Origin: Zobellella taiwanensis
Lineage (GTDB): Bacteria; Pseudomonadota; Gammaproteobacteria; Enterobacterales; Aeromonadaceae
Direction: 5' to 3'
Assembly: GCF_003012795.1 (NCBI RefSeq)
Contig: NZ_PXYH01000007.1
Span: 62,001-126,000 of the forward strand
Length of the DNA: 64,000 bases
Shown here piece by piece: positions 9,423-17,692 of this stretch (the first letter of the stretch is position 1; each line of letters begins with the position of its first letter). The notes beneath the pieces were generated by a model, which was not told the origin of the DNA, searched no databases, and was given only the letters and a program-made list of their open reading frames with translations. The position numbers and the translations under genes were made by a program.

Positions 9423-10874
9423 TCAGCTGCCGCGCCGGGGACTGAAGGGATCGGCCAGCTGGCGGTCGAAGTCGTAAATGTCGTCCCGGTAGCGGGGCAG
9501 GCCGTCGCTGCCCAGCCAGCCGCGCCAGTACACCATGAACACCGGCAGCGGCCGGTCCACCTTCAGCCAGCGGGTGCGGCCGGTGTCGCGCAGTTCGGCC
9601 AGCCGCTGCGGGCTCCACTGTCCCGCCAGCAGCCACTGGGCCAGCTGCTCGGCGCCCTCCACCCGCACGCAGCCGGAGCTGAGCGCCCGGCTGTCGCGGC
9701 TGAACAGGCCCCGGGCCGGGGTGTCGTGCAAATAGATGGCGTCGTTGTTGGGCAGGTGGAATTTGTAGGTCCCCAGGGCGTTGCGGCTGCCGGGCCGCTG
9801 GCGCAGCCGGTAGGGAAAGGCGTTGTACTGCAGGCTGTCCTGCCATTCCTCGGCGGGCACCACCCGGCCGTCGCCGTCCAGCACCTCGAACTGCTCCCGC
9901 TCCAGGTAGCCCGGGTCCTGGTAAAGGCGGGGCACTATGTCCTTGGTGGTAATGGAGCGGGGTACGTTCCAGGGCGGGTTGACCACCACATTGGTGATGG
10001 CGCTGTGCATGATGGGGGTGCGCCGGCTGCCCTTGCCGACGATAACGTCGCTTTCCAGCACCATGGCCTGATCCTGGTACAGGCGCAGCCGGTATTCGGG
10101 AATATTGACCAGCAAATAGGAGGCCGGCAGGGCATCGCCGATCAGGGTACGCAGCATGCTGCGCATCAGCAGCTGGGCCCGCAGCCGGGGCGAGGCGTCG
10201 AGCCAGGCGTAGGTCTGGCGGCCAATCACGCCGTCCACCGTCAGCCCGTGGCGCTGCTGAAAGCGGCGCACCGCCTCGGCCAGGGTGTCGTCGTATCCGT
10301 CGGGGTCGGGGCTGTCGGCTCCGGCGGGCAAATCGCCCAGCAGCTGCAGCCGCTCGCGTATCCGGGCCACCGCCGGGTGGCGCTCCCCCGAGCGCAGGGT
10401 GGCCCCCGCCAGCGCCGGCCAGGGCTGGTCCGCCAGGGCCAGCAGCCGGGCCAGCTGGGCGCGCAGGGCTGCATAGTCGGCAAAGCCCGGCGCCAGTTGC
10501 TGCACCAGCCGGTGGCGTTCGCCCGCCACCGCCGCCAGGCGCAGCTGCTCCCGCTCCCGTTCGGTGCTGGCCAGCGCCAGCCGGGCGGTGCCCAGATGCT
10601 GGCGCTGTTCGAACGACAACTGCCCCCACTGGCGCCAGAAGGCGGTCAGCGCCAGCAGCAGGCGGTCGTCGGCCGCGTCCGAGGCGGTGCCGGCCGATAC
10701 CGCCTGCTGCCAGTACAGGGTCAGATCGGGATGCACATCGGCCAGGGCCAGCTCCAGCCCGAACTGGTGCAGTTGCAGCCGGGCCTCGGGCTCGTCCTGC
10801 CAGGAAGAGGCCGAGGCGCCCAGGCTCAGGCAGAGCAGCAACCACAGCCAGTGAACGACACCGCACTTTTTCAT
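9423..10874 (-). CDS. ldtD: L,D-transpeptidase LdtD (YcbB)
   Basis: Periplasmic enzyme that forms 3-3 (mDAP-mDAP) peptidoglycan cross-links. The 483-aa product has a signal peptide (residues 1-23, ending GASASS), an N-terminal scaffold region, a peptidoglycan-binding domain at about 190-235 (RFQQRHGLTVDGVIGRQTYAWL) and a YkuD catalytic domain with the HDTPARGLF and SSGCVRVE motif, catalytic cysteine about residue 402. E. coli LdtD is 615 aa, so this version is compact, mostly in its N-terminal part. The neighbour mepK hydrolyses the bond this enzyme makes, so the two likely remodel the wall together. The pair is inserted between cysZ and cysK, which are adjacent in enterics. Confidence 0.93.
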   Translation of the reverse strand: MKKCGVVHWLWLLLCLSLGASASSWQDEPEARLQLHQFGLELALADVHPDLTLYWQQAVSAGTASDAADDRLLLALTAFWRQWGQLSFEQRQHLGTARLALASTEREREQLRLAAVAGERHRLVQQLAPGFADYAALRAQLARLLALADQPWPALAGATLRSGERHPAVARIRERLQLLGDLPAGADSPDPDGYDDTLAEAVRRFQQRHGLTVDGVIGRQTYAWLDASPRLRAQLLMRSMLRTLIGDALPASYLLVNIPEYRLRLYQDQAMVLESDVIVGKGSRRTPIMHSAITNVVVNPPWNVPRSITTKDIVPRLYQDPGYLEREQFEVLDGDGRVVPAEEWQDSLQYNAFPYRLRQRPGSRNALGTYKFHLPNNDAIYLHDTPARGLFSRDSRALSSGCVRVEGAEQLAQWLLAGQWSPQRLAELRDTGRTRWLKVDRPLPVFMVYWRGWLGSDGLPRYRDDIYDFDRQLADPFSPRRGS

Positions 10875-11025
10875 CGTTTGCCCCGTCGCTTGAACATAAA
10901 GGAATCCCAGGGTATCGGCCCGCCCGGGCCCTTGTTGATGCTTCCTTGATAACAGAGTCGCCGCCCCGGCACCAGCCCGGCAAGGGACAATTACCCAGAA
11001 ATAAGGAATATGATTTTATCATTTA

Positions 11026-11040
11026 ATAACATATTGTTAT
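11026..11040. promoter_or_regulatory. AT-rich palindrome upstream of cysK, possible CysB site
   Basis: ATAAC-N5-GTTAT, inside a distinctly AT-rich stretch (about 11010-11050), lies about 90 bases upstream of the cysK start. CysB activates cysK from AT-rich sites at a similar place in enterics. The identification rests only on position and composition, as CysB sites are poorly conserved. Confidence 0.35.
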
Positions 11041-11128
11041 AACAAATCGTCACTTCTCATTCCGTCAGGAAGCATTAAGCTGACAGGGTAACCTTCTTTC
11101 TGTGACCATAACCTTAGGGACAGCCACA

Positions 11129-12097
11129 ATGAGCAAGATTTTCGAAGACAACTCTCTGACCATTGGTCGTACTCCCCTGGTCAAACTGAACCGGGTCAGC
11201 CAGGGCCGGGTGTTGGCCAAGGTGGAAAGCCGTAACCCCAGCTTCAGCGTCAAGTGCCGCATCGGCGCCAACATGATCTGGGATGCCGAAAAACGCGGTG
11301 AGCTGGTGCCCGGAAAGGAGCTGATCGAACCCACCAGCGGCAACACCGGCATCGCCCTGGCCTTTGTGGCCGCGTCCCGTGGTTATCCCATCACCCTCAC
11401 CATGCCCAACACCATGAGCCTGGAACGCCGCCAGCTGCTCAAGGCGCTGGGTGCCAACCTGGTGCTGACCGAGGGCGCCAAGGGCATGAAGGGCGCCATT
11501 GAAAAGGCGATGGAGCTGAAAGAATCCGCCCCCGAAAAATTCGTGCTGCTGCAGCAGTTCAATAACCCGGCCAACCCGGAAATCCACGAAAAGACCACCG
11601 GCCCCGAGATCTGGGAAGATACCGACGGCGACGTGGATGTGTTTGTGGCCGGCGTGGGTACCGGCGGCACCCTGACCGGCGTGTCCCGCTACATCAAGAA
11701 CACCAAGGGCAAGGCCATTACCACCGTTGCCGTGGAGCCGGTGGAATCGCCGGTGATCGCCCAGGCCCTGGCCGGTGAAGAAATCAAACCCGGCCCGCAC
11801 AAAATCCAGGGTATCGGCGCCGGCTTTATTCCCGGCAACCTGGACTTGTCCCTGATCGACCGGGTCGAGCAGGTCAGCAGCGAAGACGCCATCGACATGG
11901 CCCGCCGCCTGATGAAGGACGAGGGCATCCTGGCCGGTATCAGCTCCGGCGCCGCCGTGGTGGCCGCCAACCGCATTGCCGCCCTGCCCGAGTTCGCCGA
12001 CAAGAACATCGTGGTGATCCTGCCCAGCTCCGGCGAGCGTTACCTGAGCACCGCCCTGTTCCAGGGCATCTTCAGCGAGCAGGAACTGCAGCCCTAA
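11129..12097 (+). CDS. cysK: Cysteine synthase A (O-acetylserine sulfhydrylase)
   Basis: PLP enzyme that makes cysteine from O-acetylserine and sulfide. The 322-aa product matches CysK throughout: [11 protein letters not shown] carries the PLP lysine (residue 42), PTSGNTGIA is the substrate/phosphate loop, VGTGGTLTG binds the PLP phosphate and SSGAAVVAA lies near the C terminus. The ATG at 11129 has AGGGA about nine bases upstream; an upstream in-frame GTG at 11102 has no family support. In enterics cysK is followed by ptsH-ptsI-crr. Here a terminator and crr follow with no ptsHI. CysZ, the sulfate importer of the same pathway, lies 2.4 kb upstream. Confidence 0.98.
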   Translation: MSKIFEDNSLTIGRTPLVKLNRVSQGRVLAKVESRNPSFSVKCRIGANMIWDAEKRGELVPGKELIEPTSGNTGIALAFVAASRGYPITLTMPNTMSLERRQLLKALGANLVLTEGAKGMKGAIEKAMELKESAPEKFVLLQQFNNPANPEIHEKTTGPEIWEDTDGDVDVFVAGVGTGGTLTGVSRYIKNTKGKAITTVAVEPVESPVIAQALAGEEIKPGPHKIQGIGAGFIPGNLDLSLIDRVEQVSSEDAIDMARRLMKDEGILAGISSGAAVVAANRIAALPEFADKNIVVILPSSGERYLSTALFQGIFSEQELQP

Positions 12098-12137
12098 GCG
12101 CCGCCCTTGTCGCTGTCCGCCCCGGGCAGCCACGCAG

Positions 12138-12178
12138 CCCCCGAGCCAGCCGGACGCCGCCTCGGGGGTTGGCGTTTT
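12138..12178 (+). terminator. Rho-independent terminator after cysK
   Basis: CCCCCGAG (12138-12145) pairs with CTCGGGGG (12161-12168), followed by a TTGGCGTTTTT tail. It lies 40 bases beyond the cysK stop and separates cysK from crr. Confidence 0.7.
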
Positions 12179-12357
12179 TGGCCCCGCCAGCGCATTTTAT
12201 CGGCATCCCCGCCGCCGCCTTGCGCCCGCGCATGTCAGCGGCCGCTAAAATCGTTATCATGGCTTACCGCGGAGCTTGCGCCGCCGGGCCCGCCTCTTTA
12301 TCTCGGGAAAGGCCGTCTGTTATCATCAGCCGTTAAATCACTCCAGGAGCTTAGACT

Positions 12358-12867
12358 ATGGGTCTGTTCGATAAACTGAAAAAACTGGTATCCGACGATG
12401 CCAATGACACCAGCGGTATCGAGATTTTTGCCCCCCTGTCCGGGGAAATCGTTGCCATCGAGGACGTGCCGGATGTGGTGTTCGCCGAGAAAATCGTCGG
12501 CGACGGCATTGCCATCAAGCCCAGCGGCAACAAGATGGTCGCCCCCTGCGACGGCACTATTGGTAAAATCTTTGAAACCAACCACGCCTTCTCCATCGAG
12601 TCCGATTCCGGCCTGGAGTTGTTCGTGCACTTTGGCATCGATACCGTTGAGCTCAAGGGCGAAGGTTTTACCCGTATTGCCCAGGAAGGCCAGCAGGTGA
12701 AAAAAGGCGACACCGTCATCGAGTTCGACCTGGCGCTGCTGGAGGCCAAGGCCAAGTCCACCCTGACGCCGGTGGTGATCTCCAACATGGACGAGATCAA
12801 GGAGCTGAGCAAACAAAGCGGCGCCGTTACCCTGGCCGAGGACGTGGTGCTGCGGGTCCGTAAATAA
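12358..12867 (+). CDS. crr: PTS glucose-specific EIIA component
   Basis: EIIA-Glc carries phosphate from HPr to the glucose transporter and, unphosphorylated, blocks non-PTS permeases (inducer exclusion); phosphorylated, it stimulates adenylate cyclase in enterics. The product is 169 aa like E. coli Crr. His91 in [10 protein letters not shown] is the phosphorylation site and His76 in [11 protein letters not shown] the conserved partner. The ATG at 12358 follows CCAGGAGC. Normally crr is the third gene of ptsH-ptsI-crr; here it stands alone between two terminators, with EI and HPr genes absent from the window. It would set CRP-cAMP levels relevant to the mtl operon at 56 kb. Confidence 0.97.
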   Translation: MGLFDKLKKLVSDDANDTSGIEIFAPLSGEIVAIEDVPDVVFAEKIVGDGIAIKPSGNKMVAPCDGTIGKIFETNHAFSIESDSGLELFVHFGIDTVELKGEGFTRIAQEGQQVKKGDTVIEFDLALLEAKAKSTLTPVVISNMDEIKELSKQSGAVTLAEDVVLRVRK

Positions 12868-12898
12868 CGCCGGTTGCGGCGCGACGAGCGAATCACGC

Positions 12899-12924
12899 CA
12901 AGGCGCCCCCGGGCGCCTTTTTTT
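12899..12924 (+). terminator. Rho-independent terminator after crr
   Basis: AGGCGCCC (12901-12908) pairs with GGGCGCCT (12911-12918), followed by TTTTTT. It begins about 30 bases after the crr stop and just before the Shine-Dalgarno of the next gene. Confidence 0.85.
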
Positions 12925-12942
12925 GTGCAAAAGGAGACAGCC

Positions 12943-13227
12943 ATGTTCAACTGGTTGAAAAAACTGGGCCGCTCCCCGGCCCAACGCCAGGCCGGCAGCC
13001 GCTTTGAGCCGGTCGACTACCAGGGCTACCGGATCCAGCCCGATCCCCAGGCCGAGGGCGGCCAGTACCGGCTGCGCGGCCGCATCCTGGCCGAGCGGGA
13101 CGGTGAAACCCGTGAGTACCTGCTGATCCGCGCCGACCTGTTGCCGAGCGCCGAACAGGCGGCGGAGCTGATGATCGGCAAGGCCCGGCGCCTGATCGAT
13201 GAAAGCGGCGACCGGCTGTTTGACTGA
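12943..13227 (+). CDS. HlyU-family small protein
   Basis: 94-aa protein matching the HlyU family (PF10115) by its FEPVDYQGYRI start, the RGRILAERDGE middle and the AEQAAELMIGKARRLIDE C-terminal helix. Vibrio HlyU is named as a haemolysin activator, but many family members are uncharacterised small proteins, so a regulatory role is not assured. A good AAGGAG Shine-Dalgarno (12931-12936) supports the ATG at 12943. It lies immediately after the crr terminator, and its last 29 bases overlap the predicted tmcA start, suggesting translational coupling with tmcA. Confidence 0.75.
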   Translation: MFNWLKKLGRSPAQRQAGSRFEPVDYQGYRIQPDPQAEGGQYRLRGRILAERDGETREYLLIRADLLPSAEQAAELMIGKARRLIDESGDRLFD

Positions 13228-15235
13228 ACACGCCGCCTGGCTGGCGCGGCTGGCGCTCAACGGCGAACGCCGGCTGCTGGTGATCTCGGGCCGGGCCGAC
13301 TGGTGCGAGCGCCAGGCCGGCGCCTGGTTCGGCCCCGACGGCCTGTGGCTGGGTCCCGGCCCCGACGCCTGCGCCCCGCAGCCGCTCGGTCATATCAGCC
13401 GCCTGCTGGGCCGCGAATACCGCGTCCTGGTGTACAACGCCCACGGCGGCTTCCACCCGCAGGCCTTCGGCGCCCTGCTCGGCACCGCCCGGGCCGGCGG
13501 CCTGGTGCTGCTGCTGTGCCCGCCCCTGGCGCTGTGGCCGGCCCGGGGCGACCCGGATCTTGCACGCCATGTCGCCCTGCCGGAGCAGGCCGAGGGACTC
13601 TACAGCCTGTTTTTGCAACGCCTGGTCCGGCTGTTGCAAGAAGATCCCGAGGTACTGTTTCACTGCGAAGGCGGCCCGGCCCCGGCGCCGCGCCTGCCGC
13701 CGCCGCGCCCCTGGCGGTGCCGGCCCGACCGCCACGGCTGCCTCAACCCCGGCCAGCGCCATGCCCTGGCGGTGCTGCTGGCCGCCACGCGCCGGCGCCG
13801 GCCGGTGCTGCTGACCGCCGATCGCGGCCGGGGCAAGTCCGCCCTGCTCGGCCGCCTGGCGGCGCGCCTGGCCCGCCGCGGGCTTAGCCTGGCGCTCACC
13901 GCCCCCAGCCCGGCCACCGCCGCCCGGGCCCTGGAGCATGCCGCCGGCGGGCTGGGTTTTATCGCTCCCGATGCCCTGCTTGCCACCACCCCGCCGCTGG
14001 ATGTGCTGCTGGTGGATGAGGCCGCCGCCATTCCGGTGCCCATGCTGCTGGCCCTGGCCCAGCGCTATTGCTGCGTGTTCGCCACCACAGAGCACGGCTA
14101 CGAGGGCACCGGGCTTGGCTTTCAGCTCAAGTTCCGCCCGGCCCTGGCGCGCCTGGCGCCCGAACGGCGCCAGGCGCGGCTGGAAGAGCCGGCCCGCTGG
14201 AGCCGGCACGATCCCCTCGAACCCCTGGTGTTCCGCCTGCTGGCACTGGATGCCGATCCCCCGTCGCCGCCGCCGGCGGGCCGGCTGCGCTTCACCCTGC
14301 CCGAGCCGGCCGGGCTGGCCGGCGACGAAACCCTGCTGCGCCAGGTGTTCGGCCTGCTCGCCCTGGCCCACTACCAGACCAACCCGGACGATCTGCGCCG
14401 CCTGCTGGACGCGCCCGGCCACCGGCTGCTGCTGGCCTGGCGCGGGCCGGTGCCGGTGGCCGCCGCCTGGCTGGTGCGAGAGGGCGAACTGGCGCCGGCA
14501 CTGGGCCGGGAGATCCGCCAGGGACGCCGGCGCCCCCGGGGCCACCTGCTGCCCCAGTCGCTGGCCTTTCATGGCGGCCTGGAAGCGGCCTGCGGGTTCA
14601 GCTACCAGAGGGTGACCCGCATTGTGGTGCACCCCGGGGTGCAGCGCCAGGGCCTGGGCGGGCAGTTGCTGGCGGAGGTGGTGCGCCGGGCGGACACCGA
14701 TTTCGTCGGCGCCAGCTTTGGCGCCAGCCCCGAGCTGCTGGCGTTTTGGCAGCAGCAGGGATTCAGGGCGGTGCGCCTGGGGCTGACCGCCGACGGCGTC
14801 AGCGGCCTGCATGCCGCCATGGTGCTCAGGCCCCTCAGCGAGCGGGCCCGGGCGGTGCTGCCGGGCTGGCGGGCGCAGTTTGCCGCCGACCTGGCGTTTT
14901 TCGCCCGCGGGCCGCTGGCCGGCTGGCTGCGCCGGCACCCGGGCCTGCGGCTGTTGCCGCCGCTCGCGGATCCCCACCGGGACGCCCGGCTGGCGGCGGA
15001 GTTCGCCCACGGCCACCGGGATCTCGCCGCCGACCGCCCCTTGCTGGCGCGCCTGGCCGGCCACCGGCTCGGCCAGGCCCGGCTGAGTATTGCCGAACGG
15101 GCGCTGCTCACCGACCTGCTCGACCCCGGGGCCGATACCGTTACCCTGGCCCGGGCCCATGGCCTGGCGGGACAGAAGGCCGCCATCCGGGCCCTGCGCC
15201 GCCTGGTCGGCCTGCTGCTGGCCGACCCGCAATAA
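13199..15235 (+). CDS. tmcA: tRNA(Met) cytidine acetyltransferase TmcA
   Basis: RNA helicase/acetyltransferase that makes N4-acetylcytidine at the wobble base (C34) of elongator tRNA-Met using acetyl-CoA and ATP. The 678-aa product has the expected order: an N-terminal domain, a helicase module with Walker A (TADRGRGKSALLG, about residue 205) and a DEAA box (LLVDEAAAIPVPML), then a GNAT domain with the acetyl-CoA loop VHPGVQRQGLGGQLL (about 480) and a C-terminal tRNA-binding tail. The start is uncertain: the ATG at 13199 overlaps the upstream gene by 29 bases, while a TTG at 13220 would overlap it by only a few. Neither has a strong Shine-Dalgarno. Confidence 0.92.
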   Translation: MKAATGCLTEHAAWLARLALNGERRLLVISGRADWCERQAGAWFGPDGLWLGPGPDACAPQPLGHISRLLGREYRVLVYNAHGGFHPQAFGALLGTARAGGLVLLLCPPLALWPARGDPDLARHVALPEQAEGLYSLFLQRLVRLLQEDPEVLFHCEGGPAPAPRLPPPRPWRCRPDRHGCLNPGQRHALAVLLAATRRRRPVLLTADRGRGKSALLGRLAARLARRGLSLALTAPSPATAARALEHAAGGLGFIAPDALLATTPPLDVLLVDEAAAIPVPMLLALAQRYCCVFATTEHGYEGTGLGFQLKFRPALARLAPERRQARLEEPARWSRHDPLEPLVFRLLALDADPPSPPPAGRLRFTLPEPAGLAGDETLLRQVFGLLALAHYQTNPDDLRRLLDAPGHRLLLAWRGPVPVAAAWLVREGELAPALGREIRQGRRRPRGHLLPQSLAFHGGLEAACGFSYQRVTRIVVHPGVQRQGLGGQLLAEVVRRADTDFVGASFGASPELLAFWQQQGFRAVRLGLTADGVSGLHAAMVLRPLSERARAVLPGWRAQFAADLAFFARGPLAGWLRRHPGLRLLPPLADPHRDARLAAEFAHGHRDLAADRPLLARLAGHRLGQARLSIAERALLTDLLDPGADTVTLARAHGLAGQKAAIRALRRLVGLLLADPQ

Positions 15236-15307
15236 TGGCGCCGCCGCCCTCTCGCAAACCCGATGGCGGCTGCTATACTGCCGAGCTGCGATTTCTTCAG
15301 GGACTTT

Positions 15308-16663
15308 ATGTTCATGCACCAGCATCCCAGTTATTCCCCGGCGGCCGTGGCCGACCTGTGCAAACGGTTCCCCCTGCTCCAGCGGCTGATGGCGCTTGAG
15401 CCGGTTACCTGGTTCAATCCGGAGCGGCTGCCCGCCGACCTGGCCCTGCCCGGGGTCGGGCTGACCGCCGCCGACGCGGACGACGCCGCCGCCCGGCTGG
15501 CGCGCTTTGCCCCCTTCTTTTGCTCAGCCTTTCCCGAGACCCGCGCCCTCGGCGGCCTGCTGGAGTCGCCGGTGCAGGCCATCCCCCGCCTGCAGCAGGC
15601 CCTGGAGCGGCACTTTGGCCAGGCCCTCGGCGGCCGCCTGCTGCTCAAGCGCGACGATGCGCTGCCCGTGTCCGGCTCCATCAAGGCCAGGGGCGGCATT
15701 TACGAGGTGCTGCAGCACGCGGAAAAGCTGGCGCTCAAGGCCGGCCTGCTGCACCTGGACGATGACTACGCCCGGCTCGACAGCGACGCCTTCCGCGACT
15801 TTTTCGGCCGCTATTCCATCGCCGTCGGCTCCACCGGCAACCTGGGCCTGTCCATCGGCATCATCAGCGCCCGCCTGGGCTTTAGGGTCAGCGTGCACAT
15901 GTCGGCGGATGCCCGGGAATGGAAAAAGCGGCTGCTGCGCGAGCACGGGGTCAAGGTGGTGGAATACGACAGCGACTATTCCGTTGCCGTGGCCCAGGGC
16001 CGGGCCGAGGCGGAGCAGGATCCCCTGTGCCACTTCGTGGACGATGAAAACTCGGTGCAGCTGTTCCTCGGCTACGCCGTGGCGGGCCTGCGGCTGAAGG
16101 CCCAGCTGGAACAGCAACAGATCAAAGTGGACCGCGACCACCCCCTGTTCGTCTACCTGCCCTGCGGTGTGGGCGGCGGCCCCGGCGGCGTGGCCTTTGG
16201 CCTCAAGCTCGCCTTCGGCGATGCGGTGCACTGCGTGTTTGCCGAGCCCACCCATTCTCCCTGCATGCTGCTGGGGGTGCATACCGGACTGCACGACGCC
16301 ATTTCGGTGCAGGATTTGGGCATCGACAACATCACCGCCGCCGACGGCCTGGCGGTGGGCAGGGCCTCGGGCTTTGTGGGCCGGGCCATGGCGCCCATGC
16401 TGGACGGTTTTTACACCCTGCCGGATCAGGATCTGCTGTTTTTGCTCGGCCTGCTCGCCCGCGAGGAAGCTATCCGCCTGGAGCCTTCGGCACTGGCCGG
16501 CATGCCCGGCCCCTGGCGGGTGGTGGGCGAAACCCAGGGCTATCGCCAGCGCCTGGGCCTGAGCCCGGAGCGCCTGGCCCGGGCCCATCACCTGGTGTGG
16601 GCCACCGGCGGCGGCATGGTACCCGAGGAAGAAATGGCCCACTATCTGGCGGCGGGAGCCTAA
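15308..16663 (+). CDS. dsdA: D-serine ammonia-lyase (D-serine dehydratase)
   Basis: PLP enzyme converting D-serine to pyruvate and ammonia. The 451-aa product matches DsdA: PLP lysine about residue 126 in [20 protein letters not shown] (phosphate/substrate region), [12 protein letters not shown] and the glycine-rich [10 protein letters not shown] loop. The ATG at 15308 follows an AGGGA; an internal ATG at 15314 is also possible. It is separated from tmcA by 72 bases, and no dsdC regulator or D-serine permease is adjacent, so it is probably a detoxification gene rather than part of a dsdXA catabolic operon. Confidence 0.95.
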   Translation: MFMHQHPSYSPAAVADLCKRFPLLQRLMALEPVTWFNPERLPADLALPGVGLTAADADDAAARLARFAPFFCSAFPETRALGGLLESPVQAIPRLQQALERHFGQALGGRLLLKRDDALPVSGSIKARGGIYEVLQHAEKLALKAGLLHLDDDYARLDSDAFRDFFGRYSIAVGSTGNLGLSIGIISARLGFRVSVHMSADAREWKKRLLREHGVKVVEYDSDYSVAVAQGRAEAEQDPLCHFVDDENSVQLFLGYAVAGLRLKAQLEQQQIKVDRDHPLFVYLPCGVGGGPGGVAFGLKLAFGDAVHCVFAEPTHSPCMLLGVHTGLHDAISVQDLGIDNITAADGLAVGRASGFVGRAMAPMLDGFYTLPDQDLLFLLGLLAREEAIRLEPSALAGMPGPWRVVGETQGYRQRLGLSPERLARAHHLVWATGGGMVPEEEMAHYLAAGA

Positions 16664-16770
16664 ATAACGGTGCCGAATGCTAGATCACTGCCGGCGGCGA
16701 TCGGGTTCCGGTCGAGGCAGCACTATTATGATCCGCTATTTAGGCCCCGTTTATTGTGAGCAAGTAAACC

Positions 16771-16862
16771 TGGAACGCAGGCGGCCAGCCTGCGTTAGCC
16801 CCCAAAGGGTGCCGTAAAATTGCCGCCTTGCGGCACATGGCGGGCGAGCCGCCCGCGCTCCA
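16771..16862. repeat. Diverged single copy of the multi-hairpin repeat
   Basis: The stretch keeps the layout of the arrays at 1-4545: GCAGGCGGCCAGCCTGC, then CCCCCAAAGGGTG, then TTGCCGCCTTGCGGCA, then GCGGGCGAGCCGCCCGC. Many positions differ from the array consensus, but the order and spacing of the palindromes are retained. It lies between dsdA and the 3' end of the lipoprotein gene, again close (21 bases) to a minus-strand stop codon. Confidence 0.7.
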
Positions 16863-16883
16863 CCAAGCCCCCCAAAGGGGTCG

Positions 16884-17486
16884 TCAGAACCACCCTTTGT
16901 TCAGCTTGTCCTTGCAGCCCCAGTACTGGCCGGCATAGCGCTGGGCGCGGGCCTCCACCTTGCGCGACACCCCCAGCAGCCAGCGCTTTTTCAGGTGGCT
17001 GCCGCGCCGGTAGCCGCCCCAGCCTTCGTGGTAGTTGAGGTACTGGCCGTAGGCATCCCATTTGGAGATGCCATTCAGCCGGCTGGTCTTGCTCATGTAC
17101 CAGCCCATAAAGTCCATGGCGTCGTCAAAGTCGTCCCGGTCGGCCCAGTCGTTGCCGGTTTCCCGCCGGTAGTCGGCCCAGGTTTCGTCCTTGGCCTGGG
17201 CATAGCCGTAGGCGCTGGAGGCCCGGCCGTAGGGGATGAACAGGAACCAGCGCATGGGCGGACGGGCGTCGTGGCGAAAGCTGCTTTCCTGGTACATCAT
17301 CGCCATGGTGACGTGCACCGGCACCCCCCATTTTTCCCGGGTCTTGTTGGCGGCCTTGTGCCAGCCGCCGTGCTGCTCGAAGATGGCACAGATGTTTTCC
17401 GGATTGCGCGGCGGCGCCGTGGCGCAGCCGGCCAGCAACAGCGCCAGCAGGCCGGCGCAGGCCAGGGAAGGGAGATGTCTGAACAT
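16884..17486 (-). CDS. Putative lysozyme-like (SLT-type) lipoprotein
   Basis: 200-aa predicted lipoprotein. The signal peptide ends in a lipobox LLAGC (cysteine about residue 21), so the mature protein is lipid-anchored, probably in the outer membrane. The body contains MMYQESSFRHDARPP, resembling the catalytic glutamate region of lysozyme-like transglycosylases, then SSAYGYAQAKDETWADYR and NYHEGWGGYRRG. That pattern fits a lytic transglycosylase-like fold, but I do not recognise a named family member, and activity is inferred. The ATG at 17486 puts the lipobox at a normal distance; the longer frame upstream does not. Its stop lies next to the diverged repeat copy. Confidence 0.65.
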   Translation of the reverse strand: MFRHLPSLACAGLLALLLAGCATAPPRNPENICAIFEQHGGWHKAANKTREKWGVPVHVTMAMMYQESSFRHDARPPMRWFLFIPYGRASSAYGYAQAKDETWADYRRETGNDWADRDDFDDAMDFMGWYMSKTSRLNGISKWDAYGQYLNYHEGWGGYRRGSHLKKRWLLGVSRKVEARAQRYAGQYWGCKDKLNKGWF

Positions 17487-17692
17487 GGGTAGCCTCTGCG
17501 TTGGACCAGTTTCGCATAGTGCCTGCGCCGCCGGCATTTTGCCAGTGGCGGCGCCGGCGGCCGGCCTGGCGAGGCTGTTATTTAGTCATGCCAAATGCAT
17601 AGTTATACTTTGTCAGCGCCCTGGCCAGGCAGTAGAATGCGGATCGGCTAAGCTCTTCCACTGAGCATGTGTACCGCAACCAAGGAAAACTG

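Noticed and set aside
17600-17680. Possible tRNA-like fragment upstream of the decarboxylase
   Set aside because: A few bases recall a D-arm but no acceptor, anticodon or T-arm pairing can be made.
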